A stretch of 64,000 nt of DNA from Bin107 sp965221655 (GTDB taxonomy: Bacteria; UBA8248). The notes under the pieces are model-generated. The model saw only the letters and a program-made list of their open reading frames with translations, was not told the origin of the DNA and did no database searches. Below are positions 35,820 to 44,160 of this stretch, piece by piece. Numbering within the stretch: the first letter of the stretch is position 1; every line of letters starts with the position of its first letter. Made by a program: the position numbers and the translations under genes. Location: the NCBI GenBank assembly GCA_965221655.1, contig OZ244906.1, positions 2,294,001 through 2,358,000 of the forward strand. Reading direction: 5' to 3'.

Positions 35820-36899
35820 CTAGTTCTCGCTCGCTCTGGAGCCGAACCGCCAGGTGGCCAGCAGGATTCCCAGAACGCCGATCACGGCGATGATCAGCAG
35901 CATGGTGCGTGCGTTGTCGGCTGCCCGGGTAGCGGCCGCATTGGCGGTATCGGCACGCTGGCGGACATCCGCGACCAGCTGGTCCACTTCGACGAAGAGC
36001 TGCTCGAGAATTTTCTCATTGGCTGCGATTTGGCGACCTTCCGCAGCGCGCAAGCGTAATTTGACGATCGTCTTGTCCCAGATGTTCTCCTCGCCCTCTC
36101 CGAAGCTGATGAGCTGTTTCAGCAGAGGAGTGGCCTTCGGGTGCAGGTTGGGGGCGCCGTTGTCCGAAAGGTAACGTAAGCTGTCCTCGATACGCTGGGC
36201 CGCCGATTCGAAGTCTTCTTGGATGTAGGGTATCATGTGCGCAAAGGGCAGAACGGCCGCGCCCCGCAGCTTGATGATCGCCACCCCCTGTGTGCTCTTC
36301 AGATTGGCGAAGTGATAGAGCCGGAGGATTTCTCTGGATATCGGACCGGATGCCGCTTGAGCCGGCTGCCCGGATTCCTCGTAGCCGGTCATCATGTGAT
36401 GGATCTGATCGTCTATGCTGGTGATCATGGCCGCTTCGAGATCCTTGCTGAACCCATAGCGAAACTGCCGGAGGGCAGCCTCTCCTTCTTTCATCAGACG
36501 CAGCAGTTCCGGTCGCCGGCTCTTGATACGTTCGTTATTGGCCACCAGGGACTCGACATGGCGCCGGACTTGCGCCGACCGCCCGGCCGGACCCTGTACT
36601 TCGAGAATCGTCAGTTGCTCGTAAAGGGCGGCCTTGCTTTTGTCAACAGACGCCGAAATTCCGGCCAAGCTGTCGGAAGTCATGCGGCTATTGGTTCGGA
36701 CCGAGTCTGCCGACACCAGCAGGCCGGCGTGCCGGGCAACGCCGAATGCGGCGGAGAGGGCCTTAGCGTTGCCGCCGGACGTGGTTCGGCTACCTACGCG
36801 CTCGATCGAAAGCCAACCGGTCAGCACGGCTGCGAGGAAGATTACAAGAGCCGCCCCGGCGGTCAGAAGGAGGCGCGCGGAGATTCGGGATTGAGCCAT
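35820..36899 (-). CDS. two-TM periplasmic sensor-like protein lacking an output domain
   Basis: 359 aa. TM1 at about 10-30, a largely helical periplasmic region of ~300 aa, then TM2 at about 333-350 and only a few cytosolic residues (RFGSRASEN). The N-terminal part resembles TorS-type ligand-sensor modules, but no HAMP, kinase or cyclase follows. Its ATG overlaps the TAA of the binding-protein gene by 1 nt, so they are made together. It may be a truncated histidine kinase or a partner for a separate output protein. Confidence 0.6.
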   Translation of the reverse strand: MAQSRISARLLLTAGAALVIFLAAVLTGWLSIERVGSRTTSGGNAKALSAAFGVARHAGLLVSADSVRTNSRMTSDSLAGISASVDKSKAALYEQLTILEVQGPAGRSAQVRRHVESLVANNERIKSRRPELLRLMKEGEAALRQFRYGFSKDLEAAMITSIDDQIHHMMTGYEESGQPAQAASGPISREILRLYHFANLKSTQGVAIIKLRGAAVLPFAHMIPYIQEDFESAAQRIEDSLRYLSDNGAPNLHPKATPLLKQLISFGEGEENIWDKTIVKLRLRAAEGRQIAANEKILEQLFVEVDQLVADVRQRADTANAAATRAADNARTMLLIIAVIGVLGILLATWRFGSRASEN

Positions 36900-38119
36900 T
36901 ATCGTGCCCCTTTCATTTTCTCGACCGGGTGAAGCTTCCCGTCCTTGCCGATCACCGTCAGCAGCACGGCGTCCGATCCTTGGTTGTCGCCTGGCCCGTA
37001 TTTGAGCCGGAATCCATTTATGTCGATGGCTTTGGCATCGCGAACCAAGTTCAGAAAGCAGTTCCGGCTGACTTTGCGGCCGCAGGCCTCCAGTGCGGAG
37101 ATTGCCAAGCGTCCGGCAAGATACCCTTCGAGAGAAACGAAGCCCGGCACCGCTTTGGCATCGCGCGCCGCCAGGGCGGCGTGGTAGGCCGCAACGACGG
37201 GTATGCTGGCGTCTTCAGGCATAGGAACCACCTGGGTTACGTAGACGCCGGCGCCGTCCGGCCCCAAGGCTTTGGACAGGGCTTTGCTGCCGACGAAAGA
37301 GACCGTCGCGAACACCAGGTCGGCGTCGGTTCTAGCCAGGGAGATTGTCTTTGCCACCGGAGCGTAGGCGCCAATCATAACCAGCGCTTCCGGCTTGGCG
37401 GCGGCGATGTTGAGCAGAGCGAACTTCACTGCAGAGGTGTTGCGGCGGTAGTACCCGGTCGCCACCGGCGCCAGCCCACGCCGCTTCAGTGCCAACTGCA
37501 TTCCGGCCAGACCGGACGCGCCGTAGGAATCGTTCTGGTAGAGCACCGCAACGCGCTTGATCCCCAAATCCCCGGTGAGACGGGCAACGATCTCCTCGGT
37601 TTCCTGATAGTAGGATGCCCGGAGGTTCAGGACATTTTTCAGGTCCGGGCTGCGGAGAAACTCGGCGCCGGTGAACGGCGCGATGAAAGGCACGCCGGCG
37701 GCGGTCGCGACCGGTACGCTGGCGCGGGCCGTGGGCGTCCCCACCCCGCCGATAAGCGCAAAGACCCGTTCGGCGCGAATCAGTCGCCGGGTATTGTTGA
37801 ACGCCGCCTCCGTTTCGTAGGAATCGTCCAGAGTCTTCAACTCGAGGCGTCGGCCGTGGACGCCGCCGCGCTTGTTGACTTCCTGGAAGGCGGCTTCGAT
37901 ACCAAGCCGCATCTCATTGCCGAGTTGCTGTGCAGGGCCGCTGAACGCGGCGGACTGCCCGAACCGTATACGGTCATCAAATATTCCAGAGTCTCCTTTG
38001 GTGGCGGCCGCGCTTTCCTGCGCTTGCAGGAACCCGACGCCCAAGGCGAATACGGCCAGTATTGCAACTGTCGCCAAGGACATGGCGCGAGATGCCTTAG
38101 TGCCAGTGATTGTCATCAT
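36899..38119 (-). CDS. periplasmic binding protein, branched-chain amino acid (LivK) type
   Basis: 406 aa. Residues 1-36 include a signal peptide ending near LQAQESAA. The type I binding-protein fold is seen in IRFGQSAAFSGPAQQLG, GGVHGRRLELKTLDDSYETEAA, ALIGGVGTPTARASVPVATAAGVPFIAPFTGAEFLR and VAVLYQNDSYGASGLAGMQLALKRRG. It overlaps the two-TM sensor-like gene by 1 nt, so the pair probably acts as ligand receptor and membrane partner rather than as an importer; no ABC permease genes are nearby. Confidence 0.82.
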   Translation of the reverse strand: MMTITGTKASRAMSLATVAILAVFALGVGFLQAQESAAATKGDSGIFDDRIRFGQSAAFSGPAQQLGNEMRLGIEAAFQEVNKRGGVHGRRLELKTLDDSYETEAAFNNTRRLIRAERVFALIGGVGTPTARASVPVATAAGVPFIAPFTGAEFLRSPDLKNVLNLRASYYQETEEIVARLTGDLGIKRVAVLYQNDSYGASGLAGMQLALKRRGLAPVATGYYRRNTSAVKFALLNIAAAKPEALVMIGAYAPVAKTISLARTDADLVFATVSFVGSKALSKALGPDGAGVYVTQVVPMPEDASIPVVAAYHAALAARDAKAVPGFVSLEGYLAGRLAISALEACGRKVSRNCFLNLVRDAKAIDINGFRLKYGPGDNQGSDAVLLTVIGKDGKLHPVEKMKGAR

Positions 38120-38279
38120 CGAATCCTCATCTTTTGACTTCCTGTTTATCCCTGAGATTCATCCTGTGATGAGATTTCGGTCGGGTACGGAACAAGGTAG
38201 CGTGGCACTGCCTCTCCCCACCGAGCTTCGCAAATCACTGCATCGTTCAATCCGCGAATCCATAACGCCACTATAAAAT

Positions 38280-38670
38280 TTATTCTATATTACGTGGTAT
38301 GACCACGATTTTCAATGTGAGGTTGTCCTGAGCATAGAGCATAGAAGCCGGCAATCCGGCACGCATGGGTGTCCGTCTTCCGGTCGAGGAACCGCACCTC
38401 CTCGCCGTTGGAAAAATGCGAACGCGCACCGGGTTGTTCCGCGTAGTGGCGGCCCTGGTCCTGCGCCGCGATCGGGTCGACGCTCGCCCGCTTGGCCTCC
38501 AACGCCGCCGTTGGCTGGCCCTGCCGGTCGCAGAGCACATAGTTGGCCTGCGTACCGTCCGGAAGCGCATGCTCGAACAGCATGCTCGACCCATCGGTCA
38601 AGTTCGAGCCCGCATTATCCAGCAGGTCGTCAATCTTGACCCGCGCAGAGGCTTCCATCGTGCCGCTCAT
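38280..38670 (-). pseudogene. HsdR N-terminal (type I restriction) fragment
   Basis: About 126 residues from ATG 38670 with the HSDR_N pattern: FEHALPDGTQANYVLCDRQG, LEAKRASVDPIAAQDQGRHYAEQ and SHFSNGEEVRFLDRKTD. The acidic residue usual at the D-Y-V-L position is Asn here. The frame breaks after GFYA; homologous-looking YAQDNLTLK continues in another frame to about 38280. No helicase part exists. This is decayed DNA, not a working enzyme. Confidence 0.7.
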
Positions 38671-38678
38671 CGCTCCGT

Positions 38679-38777
38679 TCAGGGGTCGATGACCTCGACG
38701 CCAGCATCCTCGAAGTCCCACACGTTGCGGGTTGCCACTGCCAAATTGAGGGAGTGGGCTATGACCGCGATCTGACA
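38679..38777 (-). pseudogene. VapC/PIN toxin C-terminal fragment
   Basis: About 32 residues, CQIAVIAHSL...NVWDFEDAGVEVIDP, which match the end of VapC-type PIN toxins (D-x-Q-I-A...TRNV-x-DF). The usual Asp before CQIA is Gly. No antitoxin or N-terminal half is present. Confidence 0.6.
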
Positions 38778-38861
38778 GCCCGCAGGTGCGGCTGCAGACC
38801 CGGCAGAACGGCGCCCTAACAAAGACCCTTTTGGCTTCTTTTGTGTCGATGGAAACGATGC

Positions 38862-39005
38862 AGCATGCGGGCATGGGACTCTGAGCACTAAACCCACCAA
38901 GGGCTGCAATGTTGTAACGTCCACAGCGAACCTGGCCGTGCCAGTGGCCTTGCCTGGCAGATTGTGCCTGACGATACTTTTCCCAGCTACCTTGTATTTG
39001 CTCAT
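38862..39005 (-). pseudogene. molybdenum hydroxylase large-subunit N-terminal fragment
   Basis: About 48 residues from ATG 39005: GKSIVRHNLPGKATGTARFAVD and LVGLVLRVPCPHA match the N-terminus of xanthine-dehydrogenase/aldehyde-oxidase-type Mo subunits (GK-V-R-D...KVTG-AR...G-V-RSP-PHA). It is fused in frame to unrelated sequence. Confidence 0.6.
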
Positions 39006-39327
39006 GAGACACCTCGAAGATATATGGTGTATGCATATACGAACGGTGCGCAATGCTTCGTATACCTTTGCTCATGCTTGAAGTGGGTAAGAACTCTCAA
39101 GAGATGAAGTGATTTTCAGTGTCCTTACATGCTTTTTGTGAAGCATTTTTCTGTTTTGGTGTGTTGGCGTGCTGGCGAGGGCACCATTCGTTCGCTCTCG
39201 TTCTCCTGAAGAAGAATCATGTGTCGATTGCGAGCGGACTTGGGGAATTCTATTCTAGTATCGTGGCAAAAGGTTCTGTGCGCGAACATTTTGTGCGTCG
39301 GATGAAGCGATATCGAGGAGAATGTCC
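39006..39327. other. AT-richer intergenic region upstream of the aroE-like gene
   Basis: 322 nt without a credible gene. TATATG...CATATA (39021-39039) flanks an 8-bp palindrome TATGCATA. No firm promoter assignment. Confidence 0.4.
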
Positions 39328-40206
39328 ATGCCAAACCCCATCCCACTGGGGGTTTTTGGTTATCCGGCAGGCCATATCCTATCGCCCGTGTTGCACAACA
39401 AGGCAGCCGAAGTTTTGGGCGTTGACTATCACTACCTTGCTTATGAGGTGCGCCCGGGTTGTCTGGGGGAGGCTGTACATGGAGCGCGGGCAATGGGGTT
39501 TCGTGGTCTCACGATAACGATTCCGCACAAGGTGGCCGTCGTCCCCTTGGTGGACGAGCTCAGCGAGGATGCCCGATTAATGGGGGCTGTAAACACGATT
39601 GTTTTTGAAGAGGACGGTCGTCTCGTTGGCCACAATACGGATGGTATTGGCTGGCTCGCATTTTTGGAGGAAACAACGGGCTTTCACCCAAAGGGAAAGA
39701 AATGTCTTGTTTTGGGTGCGGGGGGAGCCGCGCGCGCCGTGGCGATCAAGATAGCCCAGTGCGGAGCGGCCCGTCTGGAAATCAGGAACCGGACGCCCGA
39801 GAGGGCCGTCGAACTGGCTCGCTTCGTGGAGAAGAGCATTCCTTCTGTCGGGGCAAAGGGCGGTGGTCTGGATGATCTGCATTTGGCCACGGATGGCTGC
39901 GAGATCATCGTCAATACGACAAGTCTGGGAATGTGGGGAGATGCCGAACGCATGGCCACCAGCCCTATTCCCGAAGACGCCATACCAAAAGATTGTATTT
40001 GTTCCGACGCAGTCTATATTCCGCCTGATACCGAGTTTTTGAAGGTAGCCCGACGGGCTGGTGCTCGAATTGTTCCTGGAACGGGTTGGTTGGTATACCA
40101 AGGCGCCGCCGCTTGGAAAATCTGGACAGGATTGGATATGCCTATCGATGCGGGGATGAGGGTTTTGCACGAAGCATTGGAATCGCGCCTTAAGGACAAG
40201 GTTTAG
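39328..40206 (+). CDS. aroE: shikimate dehydrogenase family protein (AroE/YdiB-like)
   Basis: 292 aa. Substrate site SPVLHNKA near residues 18-25, catalytic Lys in ITIPHK near 66-71, NTDGIG near 109-114, and the NADP Rossmann loop GAGGAARA near 131-138; then NTTSLGMWG and a late VYQGAAAWKIW. It reduces 3-dehydroshikimate to shikimate in aromatic synthesis, or may be a paralogue (YdiB or quinate type). ATG 39328 is chosen because GAGGAG sits 7 nt upstream; the ATG two codons earlier is too close. GC is lower than in the flanking parts of the window, unexpected for a core gene. Confidence 0.88.
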   Translation: MPNPIPLGVFGYPAGHILSPVLHNKAAEVLGVDYHYLAYEVRPGCLGEAVHGARAMGFRGLTITIPHKVAVVPLVDELSEDARLMGAVNTIVFEEDGRLVGHNTDGIGWLAFLEETTGFHPKGKKCLVLGAGGAARAVAIKIAQCGAARLEIRNRTPERAVELARFVEKSIPSVGAKGGGLDDLHLATDGCEIIVNTTSLGMWGDAERMATSPIPEDAIPKDCICSDAVYIPPDTEFLKVARRAGARIVPGTGWLVYQGAAAWKIWTGLDMPIDAGMRVLHEALESRLKDKV

Positions 40207-40475
40207 TCGTCCAGTATCCTTCGCTTTTTCACCCGTTCTTCACACGGCGTGGCCGCGTCGTTGCCTAGCCAAAGATCCCATGCCCCGTGATGGCCGATGT
40301 CCACACCCTCCGCCTGCGCTTTTCTTTGTAGTGCCGTTTGCAACTCGTCCATAAATGTACTGTCCATGAGTTCGACGTGCTCTCCCATATGCCGGTGAAG
40401 CACCCGGTATATGAGCTTCATGTCGTCTATCGATGCTCCGAACGAGTAAGAATTGCCTTGTTGCGTAAAAGCCAT
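40203..40475 (-). CDS. small protein of unknown function
   Basis: 90 aa, not recognised. AGGAAAACAAG before ATG 40475 is an acceptable ribosome site, and it ends overlapping the aroE-like stop by 4 nt (converging). No membrane segment or signal; rich in His, Gln and charged residues with a KKRRILDD tail. Reality rests on the ribosome site and compact placement. Confidence 0.45.
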   Translation of the reverse strand: MAFTQQGNSYSFGASIDDMKLIYRVLHRHMGEHVELMDSTFMDELQTALQRKAQAEGVDIGHHGAWDLWLGNDAATPCEERVKKRRILDD

Positions 40476-40589
40476 CTTGTTTTCCTGTTTTGGAGCAGAA
40501 GATTTTGAAGCGCGAGATTGCTCTGCACTTCATTCTAGCGGATTGTTGCCGGCCATGAAATGCCCTAGGCAGTTGTTTTTATGAAGGGG

Positions 40590-40629
40590 GCCGGGGGCCC
40601 GGTATTGCACATGAGGCCGGACCCCCGGC
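40590..40629 (-). terminator. long GC hairpin between mreB and the small ORF
   Basis: GCCGGGGG plus CCGG (40590-40602) pairs with CCGG plus CCCCCGGC (40617-40629) with one C/A mismatch and a 14-nt loop. An outer pairing CCTAGGCAG/CTGCCTGGG (40564-40572 and 40641-40649) may extend it. It sits just after the mreB stop; lacks a U-tract. Confidence 0.45.
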
Positions 40630-40653
40630 TGGGGGGAAGCTGCCTGGGGAAAA

Positions 40654-41691
40654 TCAGTTCAAGCACACTTGCTTGAAATCTTTTAGATGATCCAGAACGT
40701 ATCCGGTCCCGCGTACGACGGTAGTAAGCGGGTCCTTGACCCTGTAAATCGGAAGCCCCGTTTCCTTGTGAAGCCTGGTTCCCAAGCCCTTCAGGAGGGA
40801 ACCGCCGCCAGCTAGGACGATTCCCCGCCTGCGAATATCCGAAGCAAACTCGGGGGTCGTTTTGGAGAGTGCTTTTCGAATCGACTCGACAATAGCCTTC
40901 ACGGGTGCGTCCAGTGCTTCGCGCAACATCTTATCGGTGAGTTTCATGCTACGAGGGATGCCTGTGGAAACGTCCGCGCCCGAAACTTCCGTCTCGAGTG
41001 GCTCGGGAAGCGGAGACGCTGCACCGATCTCCATTTTTACACGCTCGGCATCGAATGCACCGATGGATAGGCCGTATTGTCTTTTGATATGGCGCTGTAT
41101 GCACTCGTCCATCGCGTCTCCAGCCATGCGAAGAGATTCCGAATACGAGATAGCGTATTGGGATATGACGGCCATCTCGGTCGTTCCTCCTCCAATGTCT
41201 ACGATCATGGAGCCGGATACCTCGTGAATCGGCAGTTTGCTGCCGATGGCCGCCGCCATGGGTTCTTCTATGAGGTGGACCTTGGCTGCCCCGCACTGCG
41301 TGGCGGAATCAATTACGGCTTTCATTTCAACGCTGGTAATTCCCGAGGGAACACAGACCATCATCGTAGGACGGCCCAGGGATCGTTTTGGTACGATTGC
41401 CCTGATGAAATGGCGTATCATGGCCTTGGTCACATCGAAGTCGGCGATTACCCCATCTTTCATGGGGCGAATCGTCCGAATGGACGTTGGGGTTCGACCG
41501 TACATTTCTTTGGCTTTTTTACCTACCGCGAGAATTCCCCCTCCGTTTTTTGCATGCAGGGCGACGACGGAAGGTTCGTCTAAAACAATACCGGCGTTTT
41601 TCGTGTACACCAGCGTGTTCGCCGTTCCCAAATCCATCGCAATGTTTGGTCCCGCCAAGGATCTGAGTCTCTGAAGGAAATGGAATCTCAT
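40654..41691 (-). CDS. mreB: rod-shape-determining protein MreB
   Basis: 345 aa, the standard length. Actin-fold phosphate loops are visible: IAMDLGTANTLVYT near 18-31 and MIVDIGGGTTEMAVIS near 163-178, plus the adenosine motif VLAGGGSLLKGLG near 300-312. It polymerises under the inner membrane and directs cell-wall synthesis. ATG 41691 overlaps the TGA of the upstream GAF/GGDEF gene by 4 nt. mreC and mreD, usual partners, are not downstream. Codon use is less GC-rich than in the flanking high-GC parts of the window. Confidence 0.93.
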   Translation of the reverse strand: MRFHFLQRLRSLAGPNIAMDLGTANTLVYTKNAGIVLDEPSVVALHAKNGGGILAVGKKAKEMYGRTPTSIRTIRPMKDGVIADFDVTKAMIRHFIRAIVPKRSLGRPTMMVCVPSGITSVEMKAVIDSATQCGAAKVHLIEEPMAAAIGSKLPIHEVSGSMIVDIGGGTTEMAVISQYAISYSESLRMAGDAMDECIQRHIKRQYGLSIGAFDAERVKMEIGAASPLPEPLETEVSGADVSTGIPRSMKLTDKMLREALDAPVKAIVESIRKALSKTTPEFASDIRRRGIVLAGGGSLLKGLGTRLHKETGLPIYRVKDPLTTVVRGTGYVLDHLKDFKQVCLN

Positions 41692-43301
41692 CGTCTTTTG
41701 CTCCCCGAAAAGCAAAGTTGATTCGGCGCACCCCCTTTTTGTGCGAAAGCCAACGCTTCCATGGACGAACTGATGAGGTCTTGCCCGTTTTGCGCGTCCT
41801 CTGGAAAGCACACGGCACCTATGGAAATGGTGACTTCAATTTCTTTTCCGCTAAGATACATGCGAGTATGGTTGATGACCCGCATGATGCGTTCTGCGAC
41901 CGCCTCGGCATATTCTTGAGACGAATCTTTCAAAACCAAGAGAAAGCGTGTTCCCTCGTGTCGAACCAGGATGTCACTTCCCGTAACGAATTGTTCGAGA
42001 GACCCCGATAGATGGAGTGCGACTTCTTCTTCGGGGATCTCTTTATCTTCCGGCATAGCGTCGGGAGCGATGCTGAGTAACGTGAACTGGCGTCCTTTGA
42101 TTTCCGCGTTGCGGATAATTTCATCCAGGCGGGAATAAAGATATTGGATGTTCTTGCCGCCGGTAAGGGGGTCGACCTCCAGGCGTGCCTGCCAACGGGA
42201 CTCGCTCTTGCGATTTGCAATGGCGTCCGTCACGAGGGCTGCGATGATTTCTCCCCGAGCGAGGGAAAATGCGTCGAACTGTGCCCGGTGTTTGTTGGTG
42301 AACCCCAAGCAACCGAGAATTTCATCTCCCGAGGCGAGCGGAAGGCAAAGGCCTGAACGCGCTTCAAAACGTGGCTCGTCATGGCGAAACAGAGGTTTGG
42401 TTCCGTTTTTGCCCTTGAGATCGGAAAGCCGCAAGCTTTCTCCTTTGGTAAGCACATATCCCGCCAGGCTCGTGTGCTCGCTGACGACCACTTCACCGAG
42501 GAAGAGTTCTCCCAGCCCGGAGGTTCTCACCAGGCGGGGGAAGCCTGCTTCCTCGTCTACGAGGACGAGGAAGCAGGCGTCGAAGGGAAGCAATTCGCGC
42601 GGCACCTGACATATCGCATCCAGCAGTTGGGTCTCGTTTTCGCTGGAGCGGAGCGAGGCCAGGTATCTGCCGAAGGCGGAAACGTCCATGGAGCGGCGCT
42701 TCTTCTGCGCAGCCGCCATGGCACCGTCTGCAAGGTAGGCGAATTGCTGGGCGAACCCCGCGAGAATTTTTTGGTCTTTGGCCGTAAAGCGCCAACTTTT
42801 CTTGCTGTCGATGGCGAGTGCTCCCCTATTGTTTGAGGAGGGCAGGGGAGCTGCCATGAAACACTTGATGTCCTCGTTGCGGCCGTAATAACCCAGAACT
42901 AGGGTGTCCTTGTCGAACTGGTTGACGCTCAAAGGTTCGTTGTTCTCCAGAACCCAGCCGAGAAAGCCCTGTCCCGCTTCGACAGAGGCGTCCGGCAGAA
43001 TATGCGGACTCAGGCTGTGGTATGCGGCGAGTTGATACGTCCTGCGCCTTTTGTTTTCAAGGAAAAGGCAGGCGGAGTGCGCTTCCGTGACGTTGCTGAC
43101 CAGTGTGATGAGGGAAAAAAGATCCCTTTCGAGGTTCGTCATTTCGTCACCCAACCGGACGGATTGGAACGTTCCCGAATATACCGAAAGGCCGGAATGC
43201 ATTTCAAGTGATTTTTTCACTCTTGCTCGTAAGTAGTTGTTTTTCATGATGTAGAAATTCACAAGATTTTTTCGTTCTTTGCATGACTTAAAGCGTTTCA
43301 T
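41688..43301 (-). CDS. GAF-GAF-degenerate GGDEF signalling protein
   Basis: 537 aa. GAF-like domains at ~55-195 (CLFLENKRRRTYQLAAYHSL) and ~210-360 (LCLPLASGDEILGCLGFTNKH), then a GGDEF-type domain at ~375-530 (VDPLTGGKNIQYLYSRLDEIIRNA). The active-site loop reads RHEGTRF instead of GGDEF/GGEEF, so cyclase activity is unlikely; the domain may bind nucleotide or partners. Cytosolic, no membrane segment. The start is uncertain: ATG 43301 lacks a clear ribosome site and an in-frame ATG at 43247 is possible. It overlaps mreB by 4 nt. Confidence 0.8.
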   Translation of the reverse strand: MKRFKSCKERKNLVNFYIMKNNYLRARVKKSLEMHSGLSVYSGTFQSVRLGDEMTNLERDLFSLITLVSNVTEAHSACLFLENKRRRTYQLAAYHSLSPHILPDASVEAGQGFLGWVLENNEPLSVNQFDKDTLVLGYYGRNEDIKCFMAAPLPSSNNRGALAIDSKKSWRFTAKDQKILAGFAQQFAYLADGAMAAAQKKRRSMDVSAFGRYLASLRSSENETQLLDAICQVPRELLPFDACFLVLVDEEAGFPRLVRTSGLGELFLGEVVVSEHTSLAGYVLTKGESLRLSDLKGKNGTKPLFRHDEPRFEARSGLCLPLASGDEILGCLGFTNKHRAQFDAFSLARGEIIAALVTDAIANRKSESRWQARLEVDPLTGGKNIQYLYSRLDEIIRNAEIKGRQFTLLSIAPDAMPEDKEIPEEEVALHLSGSLEQFVTGSDILVRHEGTRFLLVLKDSSQEYAEAVAERIMRVINHTRMYLSGKEIEVTISIGAVCFPEDAQNGQDLISSSMEALAFAQKGGAPNQLCFSGSKRR

Positions 43302-43335
43302 GCGAGAAATGTTATAAATGATTGATTTTTAATCG

Positions 43336-43341
43336 ATTATA
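43336..43341 (-). promoter_or_regulatory. TATAAT -10 element for the GAF/GGDEF-mreB operon
   Basis: Perfect TATAAT on the minus strand within AT-rich DNA, about 35 nt before the first ATG of the GAF/GGDEF gene. No good -35 at the right spacing. Confidence 0.35.
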
Positions 43342-43480
43342 ATTTTGAATTTCGATAATCATCCCGCGAGGGAAGGAGAATCACCACATGTAGGAGGAAA
43401 AACTCATTTTTGCTCTACATATGGGAGTGGCAGTTTCGCCTGGTCGTAGACGCCCCGGCAGGGAGCCTGTGTATTTTCGC

Positions 43481-43530
43481 TCGGGTTTTCCCAGGTTTTA
43501 CCGGGTTTTCCCGGGTATTCCCGGGTTTTT
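43481..43530 (-). repeat. five tandem 10-bp units, right copy, inverted relative to 29171-29220
   Basis: Plus strand: TCGGGTTTTC, CCAGGTTTTA, CCGGGTTTTC, CCGGGTATTC, CCGGGTTTTT. The reverse complement shares AAACCCGGGA, AAACCCGGTA and AAACCTGGGA units with the left array, in the same 10-bp register. Confidence 0.85.
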
Positions 43531-43703
43531 GGGGATGCGGAAGCGCCAGGGGTGCGACGCTTCGTGCGTCCGCGCTCCGGTTCTTGCTGTGAGGGAACTG
43601 CCCCCGCCGCGCGGGAGCGGCCCGGTTCGCGTCGGTCTTGGGCGAACCCGCGCTTCCGGCCACCATGTTACGAGCGACGCCCCGCCCCGCACCCGGCCCC
43701 CCG

Positions 43704-44057
43704 CTAGTGGTCGTAGGCCTTGATGGCGCTCACGGGAATCATGCAGACGAACTCCATCGCCTCGCCCGAATCGTTGTGGAAGGTGTGGTTCTCGCCCGGT
43801 GCGACGAATATGGCCGCTCCCGGCGCAATCGCGCGCGTCTCGCCCTCGACGACGACGCGCCCCTCGCCGCGGAGCATGAACACCTGATGCTCCCAGGGGT
43901 GGGCGTGCTCGGGCGTCTGCCCGCCCGCCTCTATCTCGATGACGCGCATCGCCATGTCCGTCTCGCCGTCGCGCTCGCTCAGCAGCCAGCGAATGCCCGC
44001 CCCGCGCGCGGCCTTCTCCTCTTTGAGTTCCGCGTCCTTGTAGTGGATCACCTTCAT
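43704..44057 (-). CDS. single-domain cupin protein
   Basis: 117 aa. Box 1 is QTPEHAHPWEHQVFMLRGEG and box 2 IFVAPGENHTFHND, with three His and a Glu as likely metal ligands. AGGAG lies 8 nt before ATG 44057. It is downstream of the RraA-like gene on the same strand, with about 100 nt between. Function unassigned. Confidence 0.85.
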   Translation of the reverse strand: MKVIHYKDAELKEEKAARGAGIRWLLSERDGETDMAMRVIEIEAGGQTPEHAHPWEHQVFMLRGEGRVVVEGETRAIAPGAAIFVAPGENHTFHNDSGEAMEFVCMIPVSAIKAYDH

Positions 44058-44160
44058 CGCAGCGTCTCCTTCTCTCGCATGGTCGGCATTCGCGCCATCA
44101 TACCACCCACGATCCCCCGCGCAAGGGGAGTGATTATCGCCCGCCGCTTTCCTTCCCCCC

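Larger units (their letters stand above)
43302..43703. other. 402-nt intergenic region with an AT-rich promoter zone and the right repeat array
   Basis: The left ~80 nt are very AT-rich, upstream of the GAF/GGDEF gene; the right part holds the 10-bp repeat at 43481-43530. ATGTAG...CTACAT around an AGGAGG near 43388-43420 can pair weakly. No gene is credible here. Confidence 0.45.

Noticed and set aside
43421..43723. A 100-codon open frame through the right repeat array (PGF-rich product)
   Set aside because: Its repetitive product is just the 10-bp repeat translated; no family resemblance and it runs into GC-rich intergenic DNA.
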